Assembly: GCF_047495875.1 (NCBI RefSeq)
Contig: NC_092459.1
Span: 35,621,634-35,685,633, forward strand
Direction: 5' to 3'
DNA length: 64,000 nt
Source of the DNA: Pithys albifrons albifrons
Taxonomy: Eukaryota; Chordata; Aves; Passeriformes; Thamnophilidae
Notes under the pieces: model-generated
Told to the model about the DNA's origin: nothing
Seen by the model: only the letters and a program-made list of their open reading frames with translations
Database searches by the model: none
Shown: positions 12,538-22,300 of the stretch, piece after piece
Layout of the letters: each line of letters starts with the position of its first letter
How positions within the stretch are numbered: position 1 is the stretch's first letter
Made by a program: the position numbers and the translations under genes

Positions 12538-13128
12538 CTACTTGCAGAGCCCCTCCAGGCGCTCCAGGGTGCCCTTCATGTCGCGGATGCGCTTGGCCAG
12601 GGCGGGCACGGGCTGCATGGCGCGGTCCAGCTCCTCGCAGCGCGCCACCAGCGCGTACATGGCGCGGATGCTGAGGTCGGCCGCCTCGCCCAGGCTTTCC
12701 ACGCCATCACGGTAGGTCTGGATGCAGCCGACGCTGAGCGCCGTCAGCGCCTGCAGCCCGCAGTGCACGTTCCGCAGCAGCTCGTCCACCTGCGCCGCCA
12801 CCTGCCCGGCCAGGGCCATCACGTCCTGCAGCGCCCCGGGGTCGATGGCGGGGATGGAGGACCCGCCGCCCGCCGCCGGGGGCTCGCCCCGCGGGGCGCC
12901 GCTCAGCCGGATCCGCCGCTCCAGGTTGTTGGCTACGAACTGGGTGAGGCGCCCCTCGCGCAGCACCGTCCCCTCCAGCTCCAGGGCGCTCGCCAGCGTC
13001 GCCCGCCGCCCCTCAGGCAGCTGCCGCCCCGCGGCCGCCGCTCCGTCGCCGGCAGCCAGGCTGAGCGCCTCCAGGCTCCGCTCGTCCCGCCCCTCCGGCG
13101 GCCCCGCGGCCGGGCCCGGCACCTCCAT
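12538..13128 (-). CDS. BORCS6: BLOC-1-related complex subunit 6 (lyspersin), single exon
   Basis: BORCS6 is a subunit of BORC, the complex on the cytosolic face of lysosomes that recruits ARL8 and couples lysosomes to kinesins for outward transport. The frame encodes 196 residues from an ATG at 13128. The N-terminus (1-45) is low-complexity. The conserved part starts around residues 41-55 (RRATLASALELEGTV). It continues through FVANNLERRIRLSGAP (64-79) and ALSVGCIQTYRDGVESLGEA (130-149) to a C-terminal helix ending LERLEGLCK. These blocks match mammalian BORCS6, which has a much longer disordered N-terminus (about 357 residues, from memory). Reading further upstream needs a GTG at 13158; no in-frame ATG lies between 13128 and an in-frame stop near 13190, so ATG 13128 is preferred. 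The gene is intronless here and divergent from PNRC1. In human BORCS6 lies on 17p13, not beside PNRC1. Confidence 0.92.
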   Translation of the reverse strand: MEVPGPAAGPPEGRDERSLEALSLAAGDGAAAAGRQLPEGRRATLASALELEGTVLREGRLTQFVANNLERRIRLSGAPRGEPPAAGGGSSIPAIDPGALQDVMALAGQVAAQVDELLRNVHCGLQALTALSVGCIQTYRDGVESLGEAADLSIRAMYALVARCEELDRAMQPVPALAKRIRDMKGTLERLEGLCK

Positions 13129-13722
13129 GGCGGGCGACGCGTGCCCACCCGCCGCCACCGCCCACCGCGGGGGCGCGCCGCCGCCTGTTTACGTCCCTCC
13201 CGATTGGCTGCGGGGCTCTCGGGGGCGTGGCCGAGGCTGTTTGCGCAGTGCCCCATTGGCCGCGGCGGCGCCGCCCGCCTACCGCGCACTGCGAGCCCGT
13301 GACTCGGAGCCCGGGGCGGGGCCGCCAGCGCTGCCCGCCCGCGATTGGACGGCCCGCGGGAGAGGGCGTGGCCACGAGTGTTTGTGTCGCTTCCGATTGG
13401 CCGGGGCGGGGGCGGAGAGGCCACTGCTCCATCGCGATTGGCGGCGTGGGGACGGGGGGGCGGCGCTCGCGCCATCGGCGCGCCGTGGTTGGCGCGGGGG
13501 CGGAAAGGGGCGGGCCCCGCCCGGTAACAACACCGGGGCGCTGTTGGCGGCTCCCCTCACTCCCCCGCCATGTTCTCCTAGCGGCGGCTCCGGTTGCGCC
13601 ACCACCTCCTCCTCAGCCCCTCACAAAGCCCGGGCAGACACTTCCCAGCGTCCCACCCTGCTCGTCCCCGTCTGGGCTCGACCCACTCTCCCCGGCACAA
13701 CTCTGGGTACCCACGTCCAGCC
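13129..13722. promoter_or_regulatory. Bidirectional promoter between BORCS6 and PNRC1 with repeated CCAAT and GC boxes
   Basis: 594 bp separate the two start codons. Inverted CCAAT boxes (ATTGG) lie at 13203, 13255, 13344, 13396 and 13437. Interleaved GGGCGTGGCC and GGGGCGGGG elements are of the SP/KLF type. The pair spaced 52 bp at 13203/13255 recurs 141 bp later at 13344/13396 with similar sequence between the boxes, so the module looks duplicated. NF-Y and SP/KLF binding is inferred from motif match. No TATA box is evident. Confidence 0.75.
13570..13581 (+). other. Three-codon upstream ORF in the putative PNRC1 leader
   Basis: GCCATG TTC TCC TAG starts 153 nt before the main PNRC1 ATG, in the same frame. 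It would be translated only if transcription starts upstream of 13570, which cannot be decided from sequence. Confidence 0.5.
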
Positions 13723-14103
13723 ATGGTCACCACCACGGCGCCGCCGCCCTTCCTGGCTCGGATCTCGGCGGGCACCGAAGACCCGCGGCGGCTGCCGCCC
13801 TCCGCCCTGCTCCAGCGCCTCAGGCGCGGGGACAGCAACTGCGAGAACCAGCCCAGCTGCTGCCTGGCAGGCCCGGGGGGCAGCGCCCGCCCCGCGCTGA
13901 AGAGGGTGCGGCGGAGGAAGGGGAAGGTCCGGCCGGGCCCCGCGGGGCTCCTGCCCAGCCGCTACCAGCAGTACCAGCAGCACCGCGCCGGGCTGGGGAG
14001 AAGGACTCCGCTGGGAACCGACCTGGTGACGGACCCCCCGCCGGAGGAGCCTCCCGCCCCCGCCCCCTCGAGACCCGCTCCCGGCAAACCCCTCAGGAAA
14101 GAG
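13723..14103 (+). CDS. PNRC1: PNRC1 exon 1, coding part
   Basis: Encodes residues 1-127 and ends in frame at GAG before the donor GTAAAG at 14104. Very GC-rich, unlike exon 2. Confidence 0.93.
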
Positions 14104-15091
14104 GTAAAGACAGGGCTGCGCTACTTGTCGCACTTTTCGGTTCGCGCTGGGCCCGTCCCGGGGCTCGGTGTGTCGGGGCCGCTCCGCGCCCCGGGGGGGG
14201 CAGCGCGCGGGGGGGCAGGGGGGAGGGGGGGGGGGGCGGCAGAGTTTCCGTTACGCTCGGACGGGGCGGGGCGGGGCCGAGAGCGCCGCCGCGGGCGGCG
14301 ATTGGCTGCGCGGCCCCACCAATCGGCGGCGGCCGCTGCGCCCCAGCAACAAGCCGGATTTAGCGCCGGCGCTGGCCGCGCGCCAGCCCCGCCCCCTCGG
14401 CCCCCCGCGCGCCGAGCGGGACGTGCGCCGCTTGCAGCGCCCCATGGCGGCCGAGCCCGGCGCCGCGCCCTCAGACCGCCCTCAGACCCGCCGAGACCGG
14501 CAAGGGGCTGAGCCATAACCGCGCAGGGGAACGCTCGGGGCACCATCCCCCGCCTGGCGTGGCCCCCGGAGCCTCCATCCGTGTCTGAGGCGGTGAGGGA
14601 TCGCAGAGAGGAAGGGTCGTGTTTGATGCGACTCTTCTTTGTTTCCGCAGTTCTTAAAGAATAAGATGGGAAAGACAGAGAAGGCGGCCGTCCCCTACGG
14701 CCAGCCCGTTCACGGCTTACACCTCTGTGAACAACCAAAGATTAACAGGCAGAAGAGTAAGTGTAATGCGCCGCTGACGAAGATCGCCTCGGCGAAAAAG
14801 ATAGAGAACTTTTGGCAGGATTCTGTGTCGCCAGAAATAATTCAGAAGCAGGAGAAAAAGCCACTTAAAAACACAGAGAACTTCAGAAATGCCAAGTCCA
14901 AGAAACCCATTGCCCTAACTGAAGCGAACCAAAAAGAAAATTATGCTGGGGCAAAGTTTAGTGACCCACCATCTCCCAGTGTCCTTCCAAAGCCTCCCAG
15001 CCACTGGGTGGGTGGCACGGCTGAACCGTCTGACCAAAACAGGGAGTTGATGGCAGTCCATTTGAAAACTCTCCTCAAAGTTCAAGCGTAG
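13723..15091 (+). CDS. PNRC1: Proline-rich nuclear receptor coactivator 1 (two exons: 13723-14103, 14651-15091)
   Basis: PNRC1 binds nuclear receptors and the decapping activator DCP1A through its C-terminal proline-rich region, and acts in nucleus and nucleolus. Exon 1 gives 127 residues, exon 2 gives 146, for a 273-residue protein (human 327). Visible landmarks are MVTTTAPPP at the start, a basic cluster at 60-70, [12 protein letters not shown] (77-88), PLRKE at the exon end, and INRQKSK in exon 2. The proline-rich motif [16 protein letters not shown] is at 231-246, and an LKTLL nuclear-receptor box at 265-269. The junction GAG|GTAAAG ... CCGCAG|TTC is phase 0. Human PNRC1 has about 33 more residues before the MVTT motif. 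Here that frame is open up to a stop at 13579 but has no ATG, so ATG 13723 (GCCATGG, good context) is chosen. Confidence 0.95.
14104..14650 (+). other. PNRC1 intron 1 (547 bp, GC-rich)
   Basis: Runs from GTAAAG to TTTCCGCAG. It holds G-rich runs at about 14190-14240 that could form G-quadruplexes. It also holds a facing pair of CCAAT elements: ATTGG at 14301-14305 and CCAAT at 14319-14323. The intron may carry promoter function; this is inference. Confidence 0.85.
14651..15091 (+). CDS. PNRC1: PNRC1 exon 2, coding part
   Basis: Starts TTC TTA AAG after CCGCAG and ends at TAG 15089-15091. Encodes residues 128-273, including the conserved basic, proline-rich and LKTLL motifs. Confidence 0.95.
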   Translation, partial: FLKNKMGKTEKAAVPYGQPVHGLHLCEQPKINRQKSKCNAPLTKIASAKKIENFWQDSVSPEIIQKQEKKPLKNTENFRNAKSKKPIALTEANQKENYAGAKFSDPPSPSVLPKPPSHWVGGTAEPSDQNRELMAVHLKTLLKVQA

Positions 15092-15780
15092 TTCCTAAGA
15101 TCTCTCGAGTAATTGGCAAAGAAAACTCCATCCAGGAAAATTAAAACATGCCTTGTTGCAACAAAAATCGCAAAAGACCGTCAAGTCTTATAATCACATA
15201 AAAAACAAATCCTTGTATTATATTTTTTATGGTTGTGTAAATAGTGTACATCATGTATTATGTGTATATTCTTGTTCATACTTTGAGAGGTACATTTTAG
15301 TTTTGTTATGAAAGGATGTATTTTGCACTGCCTGATTGGTAGATGTCTTGTATATAAAATATGGACAATTTTATGTGTGTGCTTGACACATGAAGACTTG
15401 ACTTGCTTTGCACAAGGTAATGAAAATTTTGGAAGGAGAGTACAGCTTTCTGATTTTAAGGTTCCAGATCAAATGTGAATGTTTTCTTCGTGCACTACTG
15501 ACAATAGTTTTAACATTCTGTCTCCCAGTCAAGTATAAACGTGGAATTTTCAAACAAATGTGAAGTTTTGCTCTCTGCTCTGGAAACTATCTGGAATTCC
15601 TGTTCATCTGTTTGTTTTTAAAATTAACTGGAATTTGAGAAAAATTCCAACCCATCAATTTGAGCACTGCTGATTTCTTTAAAGGAAAAAAAACAACAAA
15701 AAAAGAAAGAGCAGAGCTTTCTGCCAAAAAAATCCAATTGGTCACTAAAAAATTAAATAAAACAATTTGGCCTCCCCTTA
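15092..15780 (+). other. PNRC1 3' UTR with poly(A) signal
   Basis: AT-rich sequence after the stop with several TTTTTAT and TGTATAT stretches. An AATAAA lies at 15756-15761, which would give a 3' UTR of about 690 nt. AU-rich content fits an unstable, inducible mRNA, but that is inference. Confidence 0.6.
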
Positions 15781-15966
15781 CACATGTCTCTGTTTTTCTT
15801 TGTGTGTGTGTGTTTGTCTGTTAATTACCTGATTGCCTTCTAGTGCATCAGTACAAATACTTTGTTTCTCTCAGCTTTTAACTGTTTCAGCCTTAATTAG
15901 TATATTTAATAGCTCACTAAGAATTCCTTGTGTTTTAAAAAAAATGTTTTTGTTGTAAGTCGTTTT

Positions 15967-16361
15967 AGAATCATCATAGAATCGATTGGGTTGGAAAAGA
16001 CCTCCGAGATCATCAAGTCCAACCCTTGGTCCAACTCCAGTCCATTTACCAGATCATGGCACTCAGTGACATGTCCAATCGCAGTTTAAAAAACCTCCAG
16101 GAATGGGGAATCCACCCCCTCTCTGGGCAGCCCATTCCAATGCCTGATTACTCTCTCTGGAAAGAATTTTTTTCTGATCTCCAACTTAAATCCCTGACAG
16201 AGCTTGAGCCCGTGCCCCCTTGTCCTATTGCTGAGTGCCGGGGAGAAGAGACCAACCCCCACCTGGCTAGAACTTCCCTTCAGGTAGTTCTAGATAGTGA
16301 TGAGGTCACCTCTGAGGCTTCTCCAGGCTAAACAACCCCAGCTCCCTCAGCCTCTCCTTTT
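15967..16361 (-). mobile_element. CR1 LINE 3' fragment
   Basis: The minus strand ends in the CR1 3' terminus (TAGAATC repeats near 15967). It is collinear with the copy at 5.0 kb up to CCCCAGCTCCCTCAGCCTC near 16355. About 390 bp, 5'-truncated, no intact reading frame. Confidence 0.93.
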
Positions 16362-19300
16362 GTTTTCTGAAAATTAAGATTTCAAGTCTAGCAAACACAC
16401 ATTCAAATTCATACTGCAGTGCTCCTTAAAGATTTCCACAGTAAGTGGTTATTAAAGTAGCTCGTACTGAAAAGTACCAGTGACAGGTATGGATGGGGCA
16501 AGTTAAACTTAACTAGATTTGTCTTTCCCTGATAGCTGTGTCAGTAAATACATCCCTCTGATTTGAAATTCTTAAGGAATTGGATTTTAGATTAGAATGC
16601 GTTGAGGAGATAACACAGATTTGCAGTTAGTAATCTAGTGTTTAAAAAATGATTACCAAATTTAGAAAATATGTGAAAGTTGCATAAGACAGAAAAGCAT
16701 TTTTAAGTTTTTGACAACCCACTGGAACAAAACCCATCCCTGTGCTCTGTGTAGTGGGAAGGGATACATAAGAAGAAAACGGCAGCTCGGGTCGGAGCTG
16801 AGGTGGCTCTGCAGCCAGGACGGTGTTCCAGAGGTGCAGATCAAGCAGCATTATCCGTGTTCATGCCACATGCGCTGCGGCTTCTGATGTGGAGGAGCAT
16901 CCCTGCATCCATCCCGTGTGTGGGAATCGGCAGCATCCTTCAACAGAGCCCTGAAATGAGATTGGTCAAGAGCTAAAAACTAAGGGAGGATTTCTTGGCT
17001 TGCTTATACAAATTGATTATGTAATGGCCAAACTTTTTCATTTTAATGCTGTTAGGCTATTTAACTAACTATGTATGTCCTACACTTAAGAGTTCATACA
17101 AAATTTGTTTCACCCCAAAGACTTCGAGTTTCACTGTCTTGTGAAATAGACCTGTATTGATGCACTTGAGGTAAATGTGTAGCCTCAACAGCCCAGTTTC
17201 CTACCAAAGCTAAATGGTCCATAATTTAATGTGTCCTAGCTTACCTTCTAAAAATGAAAAAAGCCCCTCTTTTTTTTTTAAATGCAGTGTTACAGCGAAG
17301 AAAAATTCCACTGGAATCTCAGTGAGGATGACTCAAATAGACTGTAGATCCCAGTTTACTATATTTGGTATATGCTGTATTGATCTGCTGTTGTGCCTTT
17401 TTTTTTTCTCTTTTGCATGAGTGTCACCCAAGTGCAAAGGAAAATGCCTTAGCAATTCCCCATATTTTGTCTGGTTATCTTGCTAATGAGCTTGACAAAG
17501 TGAGTTTCCATCAGCCATGTGAATTGGCATTGTTTAAAAGGAGTTGTCCTTTCCCCCTCACCAGTAATACTCTCTCATTACCATCAGCCTCTTCTCTGCC
17601 CCTCGGAGCTGACGTGAAGTTGCATAGTTTGAATGATAACTCTGATCCTATGCAAAATTTGCCTCTTTGTTTCTGCCCTGGTTTGCCAGCACATCCCTCA
17701 GGATTACAGAATTCATTAAATGGGAAGTGCTGATAATTTTCAGCTCCTTTTGAAGCTGTTGGATGAGACTTCTGAAATCTTGAAAATAAAACCTCTCATA
17801 CCTTGTTGCACCATAAAGGGTAAGATGACAGTGTTCCATCTGGTCTTTCCAAACGGTGGAAAAAAACCCAAAGCTTACCTACTACATTTCAGTGTCAGTG
17901 TCACCGGTCCTGTGGTGATCCAGCACAAGTGTTGGGACACTTGATGTTTCTGTCTTCCTGAGATCTTTGGGCTGAGCCCCTTCCTGCACAATGGACTTGT
18001 TCATAAAACTAGACCTACATGCGATACACACTTCAACATGATCATCTGAAAGGCCTTGTTGCTGTCCCATAGGACCTTATTCTGCACTGAATTTGTGACT
18101 TTTCCACTTTTATCTTTCTACAATATCATCTTACAGGGATTTTGATTTTCAAGGTTTCCTTCCCTTTAACGTATTTCTCATCCCCATTCCCTTAAGACAA
18201 GGCATCGTATTCCGTGAATATACTGTTTGCATTTAGAGCCAGTTAATGACAGCAAAACATTAGTGTTGTATTTGGGGGACTTCTTTGCAAAGTAATACAA
18301 TGCCCTCTGAAGTGAACAGCCTCTAAGGAAGTGAACAAAATTAGTGGATGTGTTACCAGCTAGTCATGTGCCTACTGTACAGGAATTATATAAACTGCTT
18401 ATTAAATCTTCTGAGGTCAGTCAGTAAGGAAACAAAACATACTCCACTTTGGCTGAGTAACGAGAATCCTTTCTGTTTAAAATCTTCAGTGCAATGCTGT
18501 GCGGAACTGCAGAGGGATTAACTGTGTGAGTTAACTGCCAGCTTAAACAGTTAAATGTCATGTGATGATGGTCCTGAGAAATCAGCTCTCATGGAGTGCC
18601 GAAGTATCTGTTGGGTTTTCATGCGTGGCTGAGTCTCAGCCCATTAGACAGCGTCATTAATAACGTCTGGCTTAGTGCTCCACTAAAGCTAAAATGCTTC
18701 TGTCCATAATGCAACAGGAGCTGGAAATCCTGTGTGTTTGAACTCTCTTGCACCAGCATCTCTTCACAGATGATGCTGAACTTTAAGCAAACTACAAGTA
18801 AATTATAAGTAAATTTATTTAATCTGATTAATATTTTATCTGAGGTGTGTTATTTTAAGCAGTTCATTATTTTCAGAGGCTATTTGTTAAGCTTTTGCAT
18901 TATAAAGCATTTGATACCTGCCATACATTAGGATTTTTTTCTTCCTAAGATCAAATATGAAGCCCTGTACATTATATGAAGCCCAAAGATTATAGATTGT
19001 GTTTCATTGTAATTTTGGAAATAAGTCTACCTTTATTTTGCATAAAAGGTCTGGACACTTCCACTATGCAATTAAACACATTCCTTACTTTCTTCTACGA
19101 TGTCTTGTGCTCTTCGATTTCACAACATATCCTTTGTTTTTTTATAATATGTGCCTGACTGAACTATTCAAGGGAAAATACCTTCTGTTGTAATTTCTAA
19201 GATGGTTTTATGTTATGGATAGTCTGGTTCTTACCCAAAAGAGGCTAGGAGGTAAGCAAGAGGTAAAGGTTGTAAAATGTTAACATTTACCATGAAAAAT

Positions 19301-22300
19301 GGATACTACCTTTTTGCAGAGGAACCTCAGTGTTAAATATTTTTGAGAGCAGGAAAGAAATATTTAACTGCTGTTTCCCTGCAAAAGATTGATGAAGGGC
19401 ACATCAGTTAAGGAGAAATACATTATCCAATAAAAGGACCTAACTACTAAAGTTGAGCAACAGAGTGTTATCAGCAATTTTGAGGCTGTGAACTTCCTGT
19501 TTTGCTTTGAGAGTGTAGGAGAATGTTATCAGAGCTAAGACAGGAAGGTCCAGAATTCCACTGAACTGGAAAAAAAATCGTGTGGAATTAATTTGCACAA
19601 CAAACATATCCTGGCAGAGGTACTTCTTCCCCTGTGTTGAAGTCAGCATTCCTCTGTAACTTTTTTCCCCATGAGGTAATAAAATCTCATTTGTTCAACT
19701 CCCAGAAAGCAGGCCTCTAGATTTTACAAAGCCCTGACTCAGCTGCAAGGCTGCACTGGTACTTTTGTTTAACCTTAGCCTTGTGACTTTACTACAAGTG
19801 TGTGGGACATGGGGCCACTTCATCTGAATGGTTCATAAGCCCTTGTCTTCAGTTTAAGAATTTCACTGGTTATCTCTGCTTACTCTGTCACTTGTTACTG
19901 GTGAGTGAACTGGTGTGATTTCTCTAACACATACCTGAAAGAGGAAGTATTTGGGGATCACGTTTTTTTCTTGTATTCTTATGATTTTGCTGAGTCTTTA
20001 GTTGTAGTTCAGTAAGTGGCTGTATGTATTTGAAGTGGTGTAATCATCAGTACCATTTTGCCATTCTTAAGGTCATGAAGCATAAGGTTTTGAGTAGGTG
20101 CTTTTTCTATTAATGTCATCTGCTCCTTTAATGAAGCAGTGTACTTTCATCAGTACACTTTAATTTGCAAATGTCCTTTAAGTGGTGATGGCAATGGCCA
20201 TGAAAATACAATTTACTTTGTTTTTTGTTTCCTGAAACAAGACCTGGAGCTACATTCAATAAAGGGCTTAATATAGAGTCAGGCTTTTCTCTTGTTTTCT
20301 CTCATCATCTGAATCTTGTGTTCTTTGCTGCCTGGTGACATAGCTGCAGGAGAAAGATTAAGGTGTGTCCTTACTTGAAATAAAATGTAACTTGAGATCT
20401 CTAATTTGCTTTTACATGCATATAGCATGAAGCTTTTATAAGTTTTATTCCTACCATCAGAATATTAAGAAATTGCATATTGGCATATCTAGAATATTGA
20501 TAGGTCATTGTAGGAATTAACAGAGTAGTAAATTTATAGACCTTGTTCAAATTTTAGACATTCTTTGTATGCAAGCACTAAAGAAGGTGCTGATATTTTG
20601 TGTGCCCTATACTAGGAGTGAAAAGAAAAAAAAAACCTGAAAAACAAGATCAACTAAGAGAGAAGCAGCACAAATGTTGCCAGGGGTTTATGTTGGAAGG
20701 AAAGGTACTGCGAGAAAAAAAATCTCAAGTTACCTCAAATTTAAGGAATTTTAATGACTAGATGGAACACAATTTGTTTCTAGCTCTTGACTGGGACCAT
20801 CTGAGGCATGACAGTGTGAGCTGACAGGCCTTGCAACTGACTTCTCCGACTGATTGGTACCCTACTGTTTGTAACTAGAAATTGGCATCTTGGCACAGCA
20901 TTCTTAATGCTGCTTCAGGTGTCACAAACTGCTGTATGAGCACTTACTGCTCTCAGGTTTCCACAAGTTCTTAGAAGTAGCCAGATAATCTACATACATA
21001 CATTTTAGCAGCCTTTGTGTCTTATGGCTGGGAAAGCAGGCATTCAGAAGTGAACTGGCTTGCTTGAGATCCCTCAGCTGGCTGTTCCCTCACTCAGGAA
21101 GAGAACCTTAGCATCTGGAGCTCCAGCCGGGTTTTGCCTTTGCTGGTACACACAGTTGCTCTGTGATCTGCAACTCCTCCTTGTCCTGCTGTGTAGCATG
21201 TAAAATGCAGTTAATACAATGTTCTGGTTTGAAATGTCTGTAGTGTGATAGGACTGGTGAGATAAATCAGGCTGCATTTAGGTTTTGTGTTGTGTACAGT
21301 TTCATTACATAATATTTTTAGAAATTTGCACATGAAAGATGACTATTACATTTTTCTCCACCCTTTCTTTGGACCCTTTGATACAATATATAATCTACAC
21401 ACACCACTGTCCTCTCCCCACAACCAGCTGTGGGGAGGCTGATTATAAGACAACAGTTTGTGTTTGTCAGCTGCTGCTCTCCACCGCTGTACAAACCTGC
21501 TGCAGCCAGCAGCTGGCTGAGAGGGGTGTGGACACACACAGTATCCTCCTAGTTCCTTGAGTTTACATTTGCTTTATCTTTAGGCTTTCATTAGATCTGA
21601 TAGACAGAGGCCCAGTCCTTCCCAAGAGAGGATCTTTCTCCAGGACAGGAGGTGAAGTTATGAGTGACCCCGTCTCTCTACCACCAGCTAGTCCTTCTTT
21701 AACACCTCAAGCCTTCCATCACCTTCCCCAACTGTTTGCTTTACTTTTCATTATAGCTGTATCTTTTTCTTGTATTGTCCCCTAAATGCATTTGATCATT
21801 CTGTTTTCCTCCCTTCCCTGCAAATATTCATACACATAGTTTTATTCACCTGAAAAATCAATTTGATTATGCCACATTTACCTGCTGTGTTCAGAGTACG
21901 CTTCCTCTGAGACAGTATGTATTTTTTTCCTAAAGGAAAGCCAGATTTTAACAAGATCCAGTAATTCTCTTGAGATTTCTCCTTTCAAGCTGGTATAAAT
22001 TGAACGGTCAAGCCTCAGTAACCATAACATACCTCACTTGATGTCCTGGCGGACTAGAAAGAACTGATTTACTGGTCCACACAGATACCATAGAATTTAT
22101 CTATCAAACACAACTCAAAACCCCAAACAATTAGAGTTTAAGAATTGTTTTCTCAGAGATCAGGAAGTCTGAGAAGTCTGACTGGGGCTGGATGCTGGGA
22201 GGAGGACATGCCAGAAAGATGAAAATACAGTCTGCAGCTCTCAGACTCACGAACCGAGGCTTTCTTTCTAATTTGCCAGGCTGGGTGTGCTGTTTAAGAG

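Larger units (their letters stand above)
12290..14600. promoter_or_regulatory. CpG island spanning BORCS6 and the PNRC1 promoter/exon 1/intron 1
   Basis: Composition switches from AT-rich to strongly GC- and CpG-rich at about 12290 and back at about 14600. The island covers all of BORCS6, the intergenic promoter, PNRC1 exon 1 and its short intron. Such islands mark constitutively active, bidirectional vertebrate promoters. Confidence 0.9.

Noticed and set aside
13129..13158. Extended BORCS6 start at GTG 13158
   Set aside because: It requires a non-ATG start. ATG 13128 is the first ATG after an in-frame stop.
12722..13900. 392-residue plus-strand open frame across BORCS6 and its promoter
   Set aside because: It is the antisense of BORCS6 in a GC-rich island, where stops are rare. 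Composition is Ala/Pro/Arg-rich with no domain. The same applies to 13227-14363, 14121-14738 (minus) and similar frames.
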